From assembly GCF_000260135.1 (NCBI RefSeq), contig NZ_JH651384.1, forward strand, positions 2,421,693-2,485,692: a DNA stretch of 64,000 nucleotides, read 5' to 3'. Every line of letters begins with the position of its first letter. Positions within the stretch are counted from its first letter, which is position 1. The stretch is from Thiothrix nivea DSM 5205 (GTDB lineage: Bacteria > Pseudomonadota > Gammaproteobacteria > Thiotrichales > Thiotrichaceae). A program made the translations under genes and the position numbers. Shown here in pieces: positions 45,470 to 57,149 of this stretch. The notes beneath the pieces were generated by a model. The model ran no database searches. It was not told where the DNA came from and worked only from the letters and a program-made list of their open reading frames with translations.

Positions 45470-45946
45470 TTAGCGGGAGGTCGAGAATGGAAAGTCAGCC
45501 TGATAGCGTGCGCCATTTTGCAGGGTTAACAGGAGGGATGCATTCCACTGCATCGTTTCCATGGAACATACCGGCAGTACCAGCTTGCCTGCCAATGCTG
45601 TTGCAGCATCGACAGGGCGCAAGTCCGCGTATTGGTAACCCATGAACATGTTCACGCCTTCCACGGTCAGGCGGGCGCTTTGTATACCGTTGAAACCTGC
45701 TGTTTCGACGCTGACCGTCAAATCCTGCATCAAGGGGATAGTGTCAGGGGTAATGCTGAAGCGTAGGGAATGCCCGGCAGCGTCACGGGCAACACAGGGA
45801 GCCTGGTGCAGGTTACAGGGTTCCTGTAAGGGCAGAAGCGTTGCGGCGGGTTCAGCATCTGGCACTGATGCGGATGATAACAAGAAATGCTTGCCCGCCA
45901 ATGCCAATGCGAAAATACCAACCCCGATCAGCACATACTGTTTCAT
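45470..45946 (-). CDS. Hypothetical membrane-anchored protein
   Basis: This 158-residue protein has one N-terminal helix (YVLIGVGIFALALAGKHFLL), then a Cys pair (EPCNLHQAPCVARDAAGH) and a beta-rich domain (LTVSVETAGFNGIQSARLTVEGVNMFMGYQY). It overlaps the xthA stop by 4 bases, so it is downstream in the prlC-xthA operon. No family is recognised. The conserved Cys pair suggests a disulfide or metal site outside the cytoplasm. Confidence 0.6.
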   Translation of the reverse strand: MKQYVLIGVGIFALALAGKHFLLSSASVPDAEPAATLLPLQEPCNLHQAPCVARDAAGHSLRFSITPDTIPLMQDLTVSVETAGFNGIQSARLTVEGVNMFMGYQYADLRPVDAATALAGKLVLPVCSMETMQWNASLLLTLQNGARYQADFPFSTSR

Positions 45947-46710
45947 TCGGCAAACTCTGCCACTACCGGCGTATGGTCAGAAGGCTTTTCCCAGGTACGG
46001 GGTTCGCGGTCAATCACACAACGGGTACAGCTTTCAGACAAAGCTTTGCTGGCGAGGATCAAGTCAATGCGCAGCCCGAGGTTGCGGCGGAAACCGGCAG
46101 CGCGGTAATCCCACCAGCTGAAAGCTTTTTCCGGCTGTTCAAACTGCCGGAAGACATCACTCAGGTCGAGGGACTGGATGGTTTGCAGGGCGGTACGTTC
46201 TGGTTCGGAGCAAAGGATTTGTCCTTCCCACGCGACAGGATCGTGCACATCACGATCTTCCGGGGCGATATTGAAATCACCCAATACGACCAGTTTGGGG
46301 TATTGGGTAACCTGTTCCTGTAGCCATGCAGTGACCTTTGCCAACCAGTCGAGTTTGTAGGCGTATTTTTCGGAACCGACCTCGGAGCCGTTTACTACGT
46401 ACAGATTGACTACACGCACGCCATCGACGGTAGCAGCGAGGATGCGGCGTTGGGGGTCGTCCAGATATGGAATGTCGGTCACAACCTCGCTGGCTTCAAC
46501 CTTACTTAGAATAGCCACACCATTGTATGTTTTTTGACCACTAAAGACAGACTTGTAACCTGCTGCTTCGATTTCTGCCAACGGGAAGTTTTCGTCAACG
46601 GTTTTGGTTTCCTGGACGGCCAGCACATCCGGCTGTGCAGCTTCCAGCCATTGCAGGACGTGTGGCAGGCGTACTTTCAGGGAGTTGACGTTCCAGGTGG
46701 CGATTTTCAT
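45943..46710 (-). CDS. xthA: Exodeoxyribonuclease III
   Basis: This 255-residue protein is of the exonuclease/endonuclease/phosphatase fold. It has ATWNVNSLKVRLPHVLQWLE, VLAVQETKT with the metal-binding Glu, VLGDFNIAPEDRDVHDP and a final RTWEKPSDHTPVVAEF with catalytic Asp-His. It acts on abasic sites and 3' ends in base-excision repair. It overlaps prlC at its start and the hypothetical gene at its stop, each by 4 bases. Confidence 0.95.
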   Translation of the reverse strand: MKIATWNVNSLKVRLPHVLQWLEAAQPDVLAVQETKTVDENFPLAEIEAAGYKSVFSGQKTYNGVAILSKVEASEVVTDIPYLDDPQRRILAATVDGVRVVNLYVVNGSEVGSEKYAYKLDWLAKVTAWLQEQVTQYPKLVVLGDFNIAPEDRDVHDPVAWEGQILCSEPERTALQTIQSLDLSDVFRQFEQPEKAFSWWDYRAAGFRRNLGLRIDLILASKALSESCTRCVIDREPRTWEKPSDHTPVVAEFAE

Positions 46711-48779
46711 GAAGAAGCCCCCCCCTTATCAGGGGAGGAGCCAACTGCCAGTCCGTTATGGCGTAGTAGAGCGTCTACGGTTGGCTTGCGGCCACGGAAA
46801 GCAGTGAAGGATTCCATGGCCTTGCGGGAACCACCCACTTCGAGAATTTCGTGCAGGAAGGATTCACCGATTCCAGCATCGAACAGACCTTCTTCCTCGA
46901 AACGGGCGAAGGCGTCGGCGGATAGCACTTCCGCCCATTTGTAGCTGTAGTAGCCTGCGGCGTAACCACCGGCAAAAACGTGCGAGAAGCTGTGCGCCAT
47001 GCGGTTGAAGGCTGGCGGCTTGATCACTGCAACCTGATCGCGGACTTGCTGCTGGATGGCTTCCAGTTTGCCCGGTTCAGCAGATTGCGGATCAAGATGC
47101 AGGCGCATGTCGAACAAGGCGAATTCGAGTTGGCGCACGGTCGCCATGGCGGTTTGGAAATGGCGGGCAGCCTGCATTTTCTGGTAGAGGTCTTCCGGTA
47201 ACGGTGCACCGGTTTGCCAGTGGGCAGCGATCATGTCCAGCACGCTGCGTTCCCAGCACCAGTTTTCCATGAACTGGCTGGGGAGTTCGACCGCATCCCA
47301 TTCTACGCCGTTGATACCGGCGACATCCGGGTAATCGACCTGGGTGAGCATGTGGTGCAGGCCGTGGCCGAATTCGTGGAACAGGGTAACGACTTCATCA
47401 TGGGTGAACAGGGCTGGCTTGTCGCCAACCGGGGCACTGCTGTTGCAGGTCATGAAGGCGACCGGAATCTGCAAACCATCGTGGCGGCGGAAACGCCCGC
47501 AAAAATCACTCATCCACGCACCGCCACGCTTGTGCTGACGGGCGTACAGGTCGAGGTAAAAACACGCCTGTACAGTACCGGTACGGTCGTGCACCAGATA
47601 GAAACGCACGTCCGGGTGCCACAGGTCGATGTGTGCCTGTTGCTGTTCGATACGCACGCCGAACAGTTTTTCTACCAGCGCAAACAAGCCGCTGATCACC
47701 CGGTCGGCAGGGAAGTAGGGCTTGAGGTCTTCCTCGGAGAAGTCGAAACGCGCCTGTTTCATCTTTTCACTGATGTAGGCGACATCCCATGCCTGCACGT
47801 CTTCCATGCCCAGTTGTTCGCGGGCGAATGTTTGTACTTCGGCGAATTCGGTTTCGGCAAACGGCTTGGCTTTTGTTGCCAAGTCTTCAAGGAATTCCAG
47901 CACCTGTTGCGGACTTTCCGCCATCTTGGTCGCCAGCGACAATTCAGCGTAATTGCCGTAGCCGAGCAGGGCTGCTTCTTCCTGACGCAGACGCAGGATG
48001 TCACGCATCACTTGGGTATTATCCCAGTCCGCATTGCTGCCGAGTTCGGAAGCGCGGGTGGTGTAGGCACGGTACATTTCCGCCCGCAATTCGCGGTTGT
48101 CAGCATAAGTCAGCACGGCTATATAAGATGGGAATTGGAGGGTTAGCACCCAGCCTTCCATATCGCGCTGTTTGGCCGTTTGTGCTGCCATATCGAGGGC
48201 GGATTCCGGTAAGCCTGCCAGTTCAGCTACATCAGTAATCTGTTTAGTCCACGCATTGGTAGCATCCAGCACGTTGTCGGAGAAACGGGAGTTCAGTTGC
48301 GACAGTTGCTGGCTGATTTCGCGGAAACGTTCTTTCTGCTCTGGGGGAAGGGCGACACCGGACAGTTTGAAACCGAGCAGGCTGTCATCCAGGTCTTTCT
48401 GCTGGGCAGCATCCAGACTTCCATCCTGTTCACGGATGAAACGGATCGCGTTGTAGAGCTGCTCGTTCTGCCCCAGTTCGGTGTGGTAGTCGCTCAAGCG
48501 TGGTAGATTGGCGTTGTATTCCTTACGCAGTTCGTCAGTGTTGACCACCGCGTTCATGTGGCTGACCGGCGACCACGCACGTTCCAGTTTGTTACCGGCT
48601 TCGTTCAGCGGGGCAATCAGGTTGTCCCAGCTGAAACTGCCATCGGCTGTCAGTCGTTGCGCCAGCCAGTTGCGGTTTTCCTGCAACACCACATCCAGTG
48701 CGGGAGTGATGTGTTCCGGCTTGATTTGGGAAAACAGCGGCAGCTTGCCGATGTCCAGCAAGGGATTTTCCTGTTTCAC
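46707..48779 (-). CDS. prlC: Oligopeptidase A (M3 family)
   Basis: This 690-residue metallopeptidase has the zinc motif HEFGHGLHHML and downstream Glu in the NGVEWDAVELPSQFMENW helix. It also has M3-family stretches FCRGRF-like near the substrate cleft (MSDFCGRFRRHDG) and YYSYKWAEVLSADAFA near the end. It degrades oligopeptides, including cleaved signal peptides, in the cytoplasm. The gene is the first of a tight prlC-xthA-hypothetical cluster. Confidence 0.95.
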   Translation of the reverse strand: MKQENPLLDIGKLPLFSQIKPEHITPALDVVLQENRNWLAQRLTADGSFSWDNLIAPLNEAGNKLERAWSPVSHMNAVVNTDELRKEYNANLPRLSDYHTELGQNEQLYNAIRFIREQDGSLDAAQQKDLDDSLLGFKLSGVALPPEQKERFREISQQLSQLNSRFSDNVLDATNAWTKQITDVAELAGLPESALDMAAQTAKQRDMEGWVLTLQFPSYIAVLTYADNRELRAEMYRAYTTRASELGSNADWDNTQVMRDILRLRQEEAALLGYGNYAELSLATKMAESPQQVLEFLEDLATKAKPFAETEFAEVQTFAREQLGMEDVQAWDVAYISEKMKQARFDFSEEDLKPYFPADRVISGLFALVEKLFGVRIEQQQAHIDLWHPDVRFYLVHDRTGTVQACFYLDLYARQHKRGGAWMSDFCGRFRRHDGLQIPVAFMTCNSSAPVGDKPALFTHDEVVTLFHEFGHGLHHMLTQVDYPDVAGINGVEWDAVELPSQFMENWCWERSVLDMIAAHWQTGAPLPEDLYQKMQAARHFQTAMATVRQLEFALFDMRLHLDPQSAEPGKLEAIQQQVRDQVAVIKPPAFNRMAHSFSHVFAGGYAAGYYSYKWAEVLSADAFARFEEEGLFDAGIGESFLHEILEVGGSRKAMESFTAFRGRKPTVDALLRHNGLAVGSSPDKGGASS

Positions 48780-48788
48780 GTGAAACCT

Positions 48789-52338
<3,550 letters not shown>

Positions 52339-52356
52339 GGGGACGGGTTCCGTAGC

Positions 52357-53466
52357 TTACAGGCGGATTGGCATGATGACATTGTGCACGCTGTCATCAT
52401 CCGGGTTGGTCACCAATACACTACTTTCCGGTGAATTGCATTGCAGACGCAAGGTATCACCGGACAAATGGTTAACCGCATCCAGCAGGTAAGTAACATT
52501 GAAACCGATACTGAAGTCGTTGCCGCTGTAGGCAACATCCAGCTCGTCAGTGGCCACTTCCTGTTCCGGATTGTGTGCCTGCACCTGCAACAGGTTTTCG
52601 CTTAAGGAAAGGCGTACCCCACGGAATTTTTCATTGGACAGGATGGCAACCCGGCTAAGCATGTCGCGGAAGGTCTTGCGGTCGAGATCCACCTGAATCT
52701 GGCCACCACCGGGGATGGCAGCTCGGTAATCCGGATAACGCCCATCCACCAGCTTGGTGGTAAAACGCAAGTTGTCGAGTTGTACCCGCAGGTGGTTCTG
52801 GCTGGCTTGTACCTGTACGGGAACTTGTGAATCGCCGCGTAGCAAACGTGCCAGTTCCAGTACCCCTTTACGCGGGATGATCAGTTGCCGGGCTTGCTCG
52901 ACATCAGGCATCTCGGAGGTCTGGAAACACAAGGCAAGACGATGGCCGTCAGTGGCAACGGTACGCACGCCTTCCGGGTTCACTTCCAGCAACATGCCAT
53001 TGAGGTAATAGCGTACATCCTGGTTGGCCATGGCGAAGGCAACGCTATCGAGCAGGTGCTTGAGGGCATTCTCCGCAATCCCGAAGGTATGGACTTCACC
53101 GATGTCCTCGAGGTCGGGGAATTCACTGGCAGGTAAGGTGGCCAGCTCAAAGCGGCTGCGCCCGGCAGTGATCTTGGCGCGTTTGTCGTCCTGGATTTCC
53201 AGGTTGACAATACTTTCCGCCGGCAGGGATTTGCATATGTCAGCCAACTTGCGGGCAGGCAGGGTGATGTCGCCATCAGCGCCATCCATAACCGGTGCTT
53301 GGGTGGCTATTTCCAGTTCCAGATCCGTACCACGCCAGAATGACTGGTTACCTGCGATGCGCAGCAACACATTTTCAAGAATAGGCGCAGTATGGCGTTT
53401 TTCGATTGCCCCCAAGGTGGATTGAAGGGATTCGAGCAGATGTTCGCGGGTTTGGGTCAGTCTCAT
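52357..53466 (-). CDS. dnaN: DNA polymerase III beta clamp
   Basis: This 369-residue sliding clamp has three repeated domains. Visible are RKLADICKSLPAESIVNLEI, GMLLEVNPEGVRTVATDGHRLAL and the C-terminal DDDSVHNVIMPIRL, which is the classic clamp ending. It is separated from dnaA by about 220 bp carrying DnaA boxes. Confidence 0.97.
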   Translation of the reverse strand: MRLTQTREHLLESLQSTLGAIEKRHTAPILENVLLRIAGNQSFWRGTDLELEIATQAPVMDGADGDITLPARKLADICKSLPAESIVNLEIQDDKRAKITAGRSRFELATLPASEFPDLEDIGEVHTFGIAENALKHLLDSVAFAMANQDVRYYLNGMLLEVNPEGVRTVATDGHRLALCFQTSEMPDVEQARQLIIPRKGVLELARLLRGDSQVPVQVQASQNHLRVQLDNLRFTTKLVDGRYPDYRAAIPGGGQIQVDLDRKTFRDMLSRVAILSNEKFRGVRLSLSENLLQVQAHNPEQEVATDELDVAYSGNDFSIGFNVTYLLDAVNHLSGDTLRLQCNSPESSVLVTNPDDDSVHNVIMPIRL

Positions 53467-53692
53467 TACTTATCTATCTTATCTTGTATATAAAAGAAGT
53501 CATAATAATAATGCCGGGCCTGTTGTGTGGATAACTGCATAACCTATTGATTTAACAATCGTGTTTGCAGATTATCCACAGCAATAACGTTGTGGCTTAA
53601 GCATGGTTTTGCTTGTCAGCAACCTGTGGATAAATTTCCATTCACATTTTATCCACAGGTTGCCCCGAAACTTGTCCGGGGGGTTATCCTCA
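53467..53692. other. Probable replication origin segment (DnaA boxes)
   Basis: Four perfect DnaA boxes lie in the dnaA-dnaN gap: TGTGGATAA at 53526-53534 and 53625-53633 on one strand, and TTATCCACA at 53572-53580 and 53649-53657 on the other. A one-mismatch box TTATCCTCA lies at 53684-53692. The stretch 53467-53515, ahead of dnaN, is AT-rich (TATATAAAAGAAG, ATAATAATAAT-like) and may be the unwinding element. Both this gap and the dnaA-rpmH gap can serve as oriC in gammaproteobacteria. Confidence 0.75.
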
Positions 53693-55084
53693 ACTTGTTA
53701 AGGTGCGGAACAGGATGCGGTATTCCTCTTCCAGCTTGGGGTCAGATTCCCGCAATTCTGCCACCTTACGCTGGGCGTGCAAGACGGTGGTATGGTCACG
53801 CCCACCAAAGTCATCACCGATTTCCGGCAGGCTGTGGTTGGTCAGTTCCTTGGCCAGCGCCATGGCAATCTGGCGTGGGCGTGCCAGCGAACGGGTGCGG
53901 CTTTTGGAATCCATGTCCGTTACCCGAATATTGTAGTACTGCGCCACCACTTTTTTGATATTGGCGATTGACACCATTTTGTCCTGGCTGGCCAGTTGGT
54001 CGCGCAGCGCATTTTGCACGAAATCCATCGTCACCTGGGTGATGCATTTAAGGCGCATACTGGCGATCACCCGTTGCAGGGCACCTTCCAAATCGCGGAT
54101 ATTGGAGTGGAAGCGTTTGCCAATAAAAAAGCTGACATCATTGGGCAGGCGCAACCCGGAGTCTTCGGCTTTCTTTCTGAGGATCGCCACCCGCGTTTCC
54201 AGGTCAGGGGATTCGATCTGTACAGTCAAACCCCAGTTGAAACGGGTTTTGAGACGGTCTTCGATGCCATCCAAATCGCGCGGGAATTTGTCACTGGCCA
54301 GGATAATGCGCTTATGGCCTTCCAGCAGCGCATTGAAGGTGTGGAAAAACTCTTCCATGGAACGGTCTTTGCCAGCAAAAAACTGGATGTCATCAATCAG
54401 CAGGGCGTCAACGCTGCGGTAATGTTGTTTGAACTCTTCCATGCGCGAGTTGCGGATGGCGGAAATCATGTCGTTGACGAAGCGTTCGGCATAAACATAG
54501 ATAACCCGTGCCCCCGGTTCCCGTTCCAGGATGCGGTTGCCGATGGCGTGCATCAAGTGGGTTTTGCCGAGGCCGACCCCGCCATAAATGAACAATGGGT
54601 TGTAGGACGTGTCGGGGTGGTCACCCACCTGTTGGGCAGCAGCGCAGGCCAGTTGGTTGGACTTACCTTCAACGAAATTGTCGAACGTCATGCGCGGGTT
54701 AAGGGCATTGGCAAAACGCTCGCTGACCGGCGCAGGGGTGGCGGCAGGTGCTTGCCAACCTTTCGGGCTGTTGGTAAGTGCGGGCACAGGGTAGGCTGCT
54801 GTTGGTGGCACGGGGGCAACAATAGGCGTTGGGGCAGGTGTTGCCGGTACGGATGAGCCAATTTGCAGCAGCACATCAAATTCATTGTCGCCGGTCAGGA
54901 TACGTGAGTGGAACAGGATGCGCGGCAGGTATTGTTCATGCACCTGTTGTAGCACAATGGTGTTGGGCGCCAGCAGATAGAGGGCATGGCGTTTTTCAAC
55001 CGCGTGCAGTGACTTGAGCCATGTGTTGATTTCGTAGTCAGGAACTTCCTGTTCCAGTTGGTGTAAGCATTGTTGCCAGAGCAT
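53690..55084 (-). CDS. dnaA: Chromosomal replication initiator DnaA
   Basis: This 464-residue protein has four domains: N-terminal LEQEVPDYEINTWLKSL, a Pro/Ala-rich linker (about residues 85-125), and AAA+ ATPase with GGVGLGKTHLMHAIGN and LLIDDIQFFAGK. The C-terminal DNA-binding signature is GGRDHTTVLHAQRKV. It opens the origin and acts as a transcription regulator. On its upstream side an ISAs1 element separates it from rpmH. Confidence 0.97.
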   Translation of the reverse strand: MLWQQCLHQLEQEVPDYEINTWLKSLHAVEKRHALYLLAPNTIVLQQVHEQYLPRILFHSRILTGDNEFDVLLQIGSSVPATPAPTPIVAPVPPTAAYPVPALTNSPKGWQAPAATPAPVSERFANALNPRMTFDNFVEGKSNQLACAAAQQVGDHPDTSYNPLFIYGGVGLGKTHLMHAIGNRILEREPGARVIYVYAERFVNDMISAIRNSRMEEFKQHYRSVDALLIDDIQFFAGKDRSMEEFFHTFNALLEGHKRIILASDKFPRDLDGIEDRLKTRFNWGLTVQIESPDLETRVAILRKKAEDSGLRLPNDVSFFIGKRFHSNIRDLEGALQRVIASMRLKCITQVTMDFVQNALRDQLASQDKMVSIANIKKVVAQYYNIRVTDMDSKSRTRSLARPRQIAMALAKELTNHSLPEIGDDFGGRDHTTVLHAQRKVAELRESDPKLEEEYRILFRTLTS

Positions 55085-55161
55085 AACGGGGCAGTTCCAA
55101 GGTGGTTGAAACGGGTGGTAAATTCTGTGTTGGAACCGCTAATTATAGATGCCCAGCAGAG

Positions 55162-55170
55162 TTATCCACA
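55162..55170 (+). other. DnaA box upstream of dnaA
   Basis: A perfect TTATCCACA lies 78 bases upstream of the dnaA start, next to the ISAs1 target site. It may serve autoregulation of dnaA or be part of the origin on the rpmH side. Confidence 0.7.
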
Positions 55171-55194
55171 AGCGCAAGCTAGCGCCACTACCTG

Positions 55195-56451
55195 TAGGGC
55201 AATCGCATTAAAAACATCTTGTTTTACAATGGTCTAAATTTTAATCTTGGTAGCCCCCAGTCTGCCGGTGACAATTTTTAGCAGATAATCTTCATCCCAC
55301 CCGGCATTGAGGCGTTTGTTTTTCACACCGACCTTGATGGTTTTGTCAGTTTTAACCAGATTGAGGGCAATGTGGCGGACGACAGCCATGTTGGCGTCGC
55401 TGTTGCCGGAACGCATCCGCTGGTCATCTTCGCGGAAAGCGTAATCCAGCACCCAGTGCAGGTTGTTTTCAATGCCCCAGTGTGCCCGCACGACCTGTCC
55501 CAGCCGCTCCGGGTTGGAGGCATCCATGCTGCTGATGAAGTAACGGGTTTCTTCAGTGGTCTTATCCTTGCATTCACGGATGGCAGTGACAGCGATAATG
55601 CTGGTCAGTTTTGTCCAATGGGGATGGTCTTTCTTCAACCAGCCAATGTTGGAGGTAGCCCGCACGATGCGGGTTTCAATCCGTCCATGCCCGCCGTCAT
55701 AACGGGTATGGCCAATGGGTGGGCAGGTGTTGGCCGATTCAAAAAATAGCTTCACGTCCTGATGGAGCGTGCCCTGGTTGCCTTTCAGGCTGAGCAGGTA
55801 ATCGGCTTGCTGGTCGATGATCTGCCTGGCAATGGCCGTTTGGCAACCCATCGCATCCAACGTCACTACCGCTCCTGTCATGTTCAGTTGCATCAATAGT
55901 TTAGGGATGGCAGTGATTTCGTTGGATTTATCATCCACCCGCTGTTGTCCCAGCACCAATTGATTCCGGGTCGCCCAGGCACTGACCATGTAGATGGCCG
56001 CTTTGTCCGAAGCACTGTCCAGGCTGCGGCGCAGGCATTTGCCATCAATCGCGATGATTTCGCCATCACTGAGGTCGGACAGGTCAGCCACCCAGCGGCT
56101 GAAACATTCACTGAACTGCTGTGTGTCGATCAGGCCAAAAACCCGGCCAAAGGTATCGTGTGACGGGATGCCGTGTTGCAACCCCAACACCTCCGTGAAC
56201 CATTTTCGTTTGGATTTGCCGAACAGCTCAATGGAAGCCCAGTCATCCGCCCCGCAAATCACTGCGCACAGGGTAATGAAGAAGATGTCACTGAGTTTGT
56301 GCCGCTTACGGCGGTTCAGACGTGGGTCAGGGATGGAGGCAAAATGGTCAACAATAGCGGCGGTTGGGTGGAGTTTCATGGGCTACCAAAATACCCGCAG
56401 CTAACCCTCGGCACAGCAGTTTGTCAATAGCGTTTTAATGCGATTACCCTG
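55195..56451 (-). mobile_element. ISAs1-family insertion sequence
   Basis: The element is 1257 bp with inverted ends TAGGGCAATCGCATTAAAA (left) and CAGGGTAATCGCATTAAAA (complement of the right). It is flanked by a perfect 10-bp direct repeat CCACTACCTG at 55185-55194 and 56452-56461. It carries one intact transposase. It separates the dnaA and rpmH promoters, which normally share one short intergenic region. The exact repeat suggests a recent insertion. Confidence 0.93.
55234..56379 (-). CDS. ISAs1-family transposase
   Basis: This 381-residue protein of the H-repeat/ISAs1 group has the N-terminal HFASIPDPRLNRRKRHKLSDI and VICGADDWASIELFGKSK. The DDE candidates are Asp in IIAIDGKCLRRSLD, Asp in VVTLDAMGCQ and Glu in HWGIENNLHWVLDYAFREDD. 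The frame is complete. Confidence 0.95.
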   Translation of the reverse strand: MKLHPTAAIVDHFASIPDPRLNRRKRHKLSDIFFITLCAVICGADDWASIELFGKSKRKWFTEVLGLQHGIPSHDTFGRVFGLIDTQQFSECFSRWVADLSDLSDGEIIAIDGKCLRRSLDSASDKAAIYMVSAWATRNQLVLGQQRVDDKSNEITAIPKLLMQLNMTGAVVTLDAMGCQTAIARQIIDQQADYLLSLKGNQGTLHQDVKLFFESANTCPPIGHTRYDGGHGRIETRIVRATSNIGWLKKDHPHWTKLTSIIAVTAIRECKDKTTEETRYFISSMDASNPERLGQVVRAHWGIENNLHWVLDYAFREDDQRMRSGNSDANMAVVRHIALNLVKTDKTIKVGVKNKRLNAGWDEDYLLKIVTGRLGATKIKI

Positions 56452-56470
56452 CCACTACCTGATCACAGTC

Positions 56471-56499
56471 TTGACAAAATTGATGCAATCCCTTAATGT
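56471..56499 (+). promoter_or_regulatory. Predicted sigma-70 promoter of rpmH
   Basis: TTGACA (56471-56476) and TAATGT (56494-56499) are separated by 17 bases, 86 bases upstream of the rpmH ATG. The boxes begin only 20 bases from the ISAs1 end, so the promoter itself is intact but upstream elements have been displaced. Confidence 0.6.
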
Positions 56500-56585
56500 G
56501 CCTCACCTTTTTGGCCGTCAGGGGACTTGGAAAAAATTTCCAGGCGGTGCATCCAGAGATTTTTTGAATTAATTGGTGTTTTGTC

Positions 56586-56720
56586 ATGAAAAGAACCTTT
56601 CAACCTAGCAAGATCCATCGTGCCCGTACCCACGGTTTCCGCGCCCGCATGGCGACTGCGGATGGCCGTAAAGTCCTGAGCGCCCGTCGTGCCAAGGGCC
56701 GCGCCCGCCTGATCCCGTAA
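56586..56720 (+). CDS. rpmH: 50S ribosomal protein L34
   Basis: This 44-residue basic protein begins [20 protein letters not shown] and ends [16 protein letters not shown], a near-universal L34 sequence. It starts the rpmH-rnpA-yidC-mnmE series. The rnpA start follows 4 bases after its stop. Confidence 0.97.
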   Translation: MKRTFQPSKIHRARTHGFRARMATADGRKVLSARRAKGRARLIP

Positions 56721-56724
56721 GCTG

Positions 56725-57123
56725 GTGCAAAAGCAGGGAGTGAGCAGCTTCCCGCGCCAGGTGCGCCTGACCCGTCCGGCAGAGTTCCAGCGGGTTTTCC
56801 AACAAGGCAGGCGTTGTTATGAAGGTGGGCTGAGCGCCCGTACTGCCCCGAATGAAGCAGGCTACCCCCGTTTGGGAATGGCCATTGCCAAGAAAGCCCT
56901 GCGCCGCGCCCACGACCGTAACCGCATCCGTCGGCTGGTACGGGAAAGCTTCCGTCAGCATCAAGCCACCCTGCCTGCGACCGACATTGTTGTCATGTGC
57001 CGGTCGGACGTCCTCACCCTGAGCAACAAAGACCTTTTCCAGCAACTGGAAGGTTTATGGTTGCGCCTGCACAAGCTATACTCTGCCGGGTCTGGGCAAG
57101 CCGACAAGACTGCCCTGCCCTAA
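56725..57123 (+). CDS. rnpA: Ribonuclease P protein component
   Basis: This 132-residue protein starts at GTG (56725). It has VRLTRPAEFQRVFQQGRR, PRLGMAIAKKALRRAHDRNRIRRLVRESFR (the RNR motif) and a C-terminal LEGLWLRL. It supports the RNA subunit in 5' tRNA maturation. No yidD follows: yidC begins 27 bases after its stop. Confidence 0.95.
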   Translation: MQKQGVSSFPRQVRLTRPAEFQRVFQQGRRCYEGGLSARTAPNEAGYPRLGMAIAKKALRRAHDRNRIRRLVRESFRQHQATLPATDIVVMCRSDVLTLSNKDLFQQLEGLWLRLHKLYSAGSGQADKTALP

Positions 57124-57149
57124 CCGCCAATAACCGGATTGCACTACCC

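Noticed and set aside
47214-48146. 310-codon open frame opposite prlC
   Set aside because: It is antisense to the zinc-peptidase core and has no recognisable features.
56997-57149. Longer yidC start
   Set aside because: It overlaps rnpA in another frame; YidC proteins begin with the short anchor encoded from 57150.
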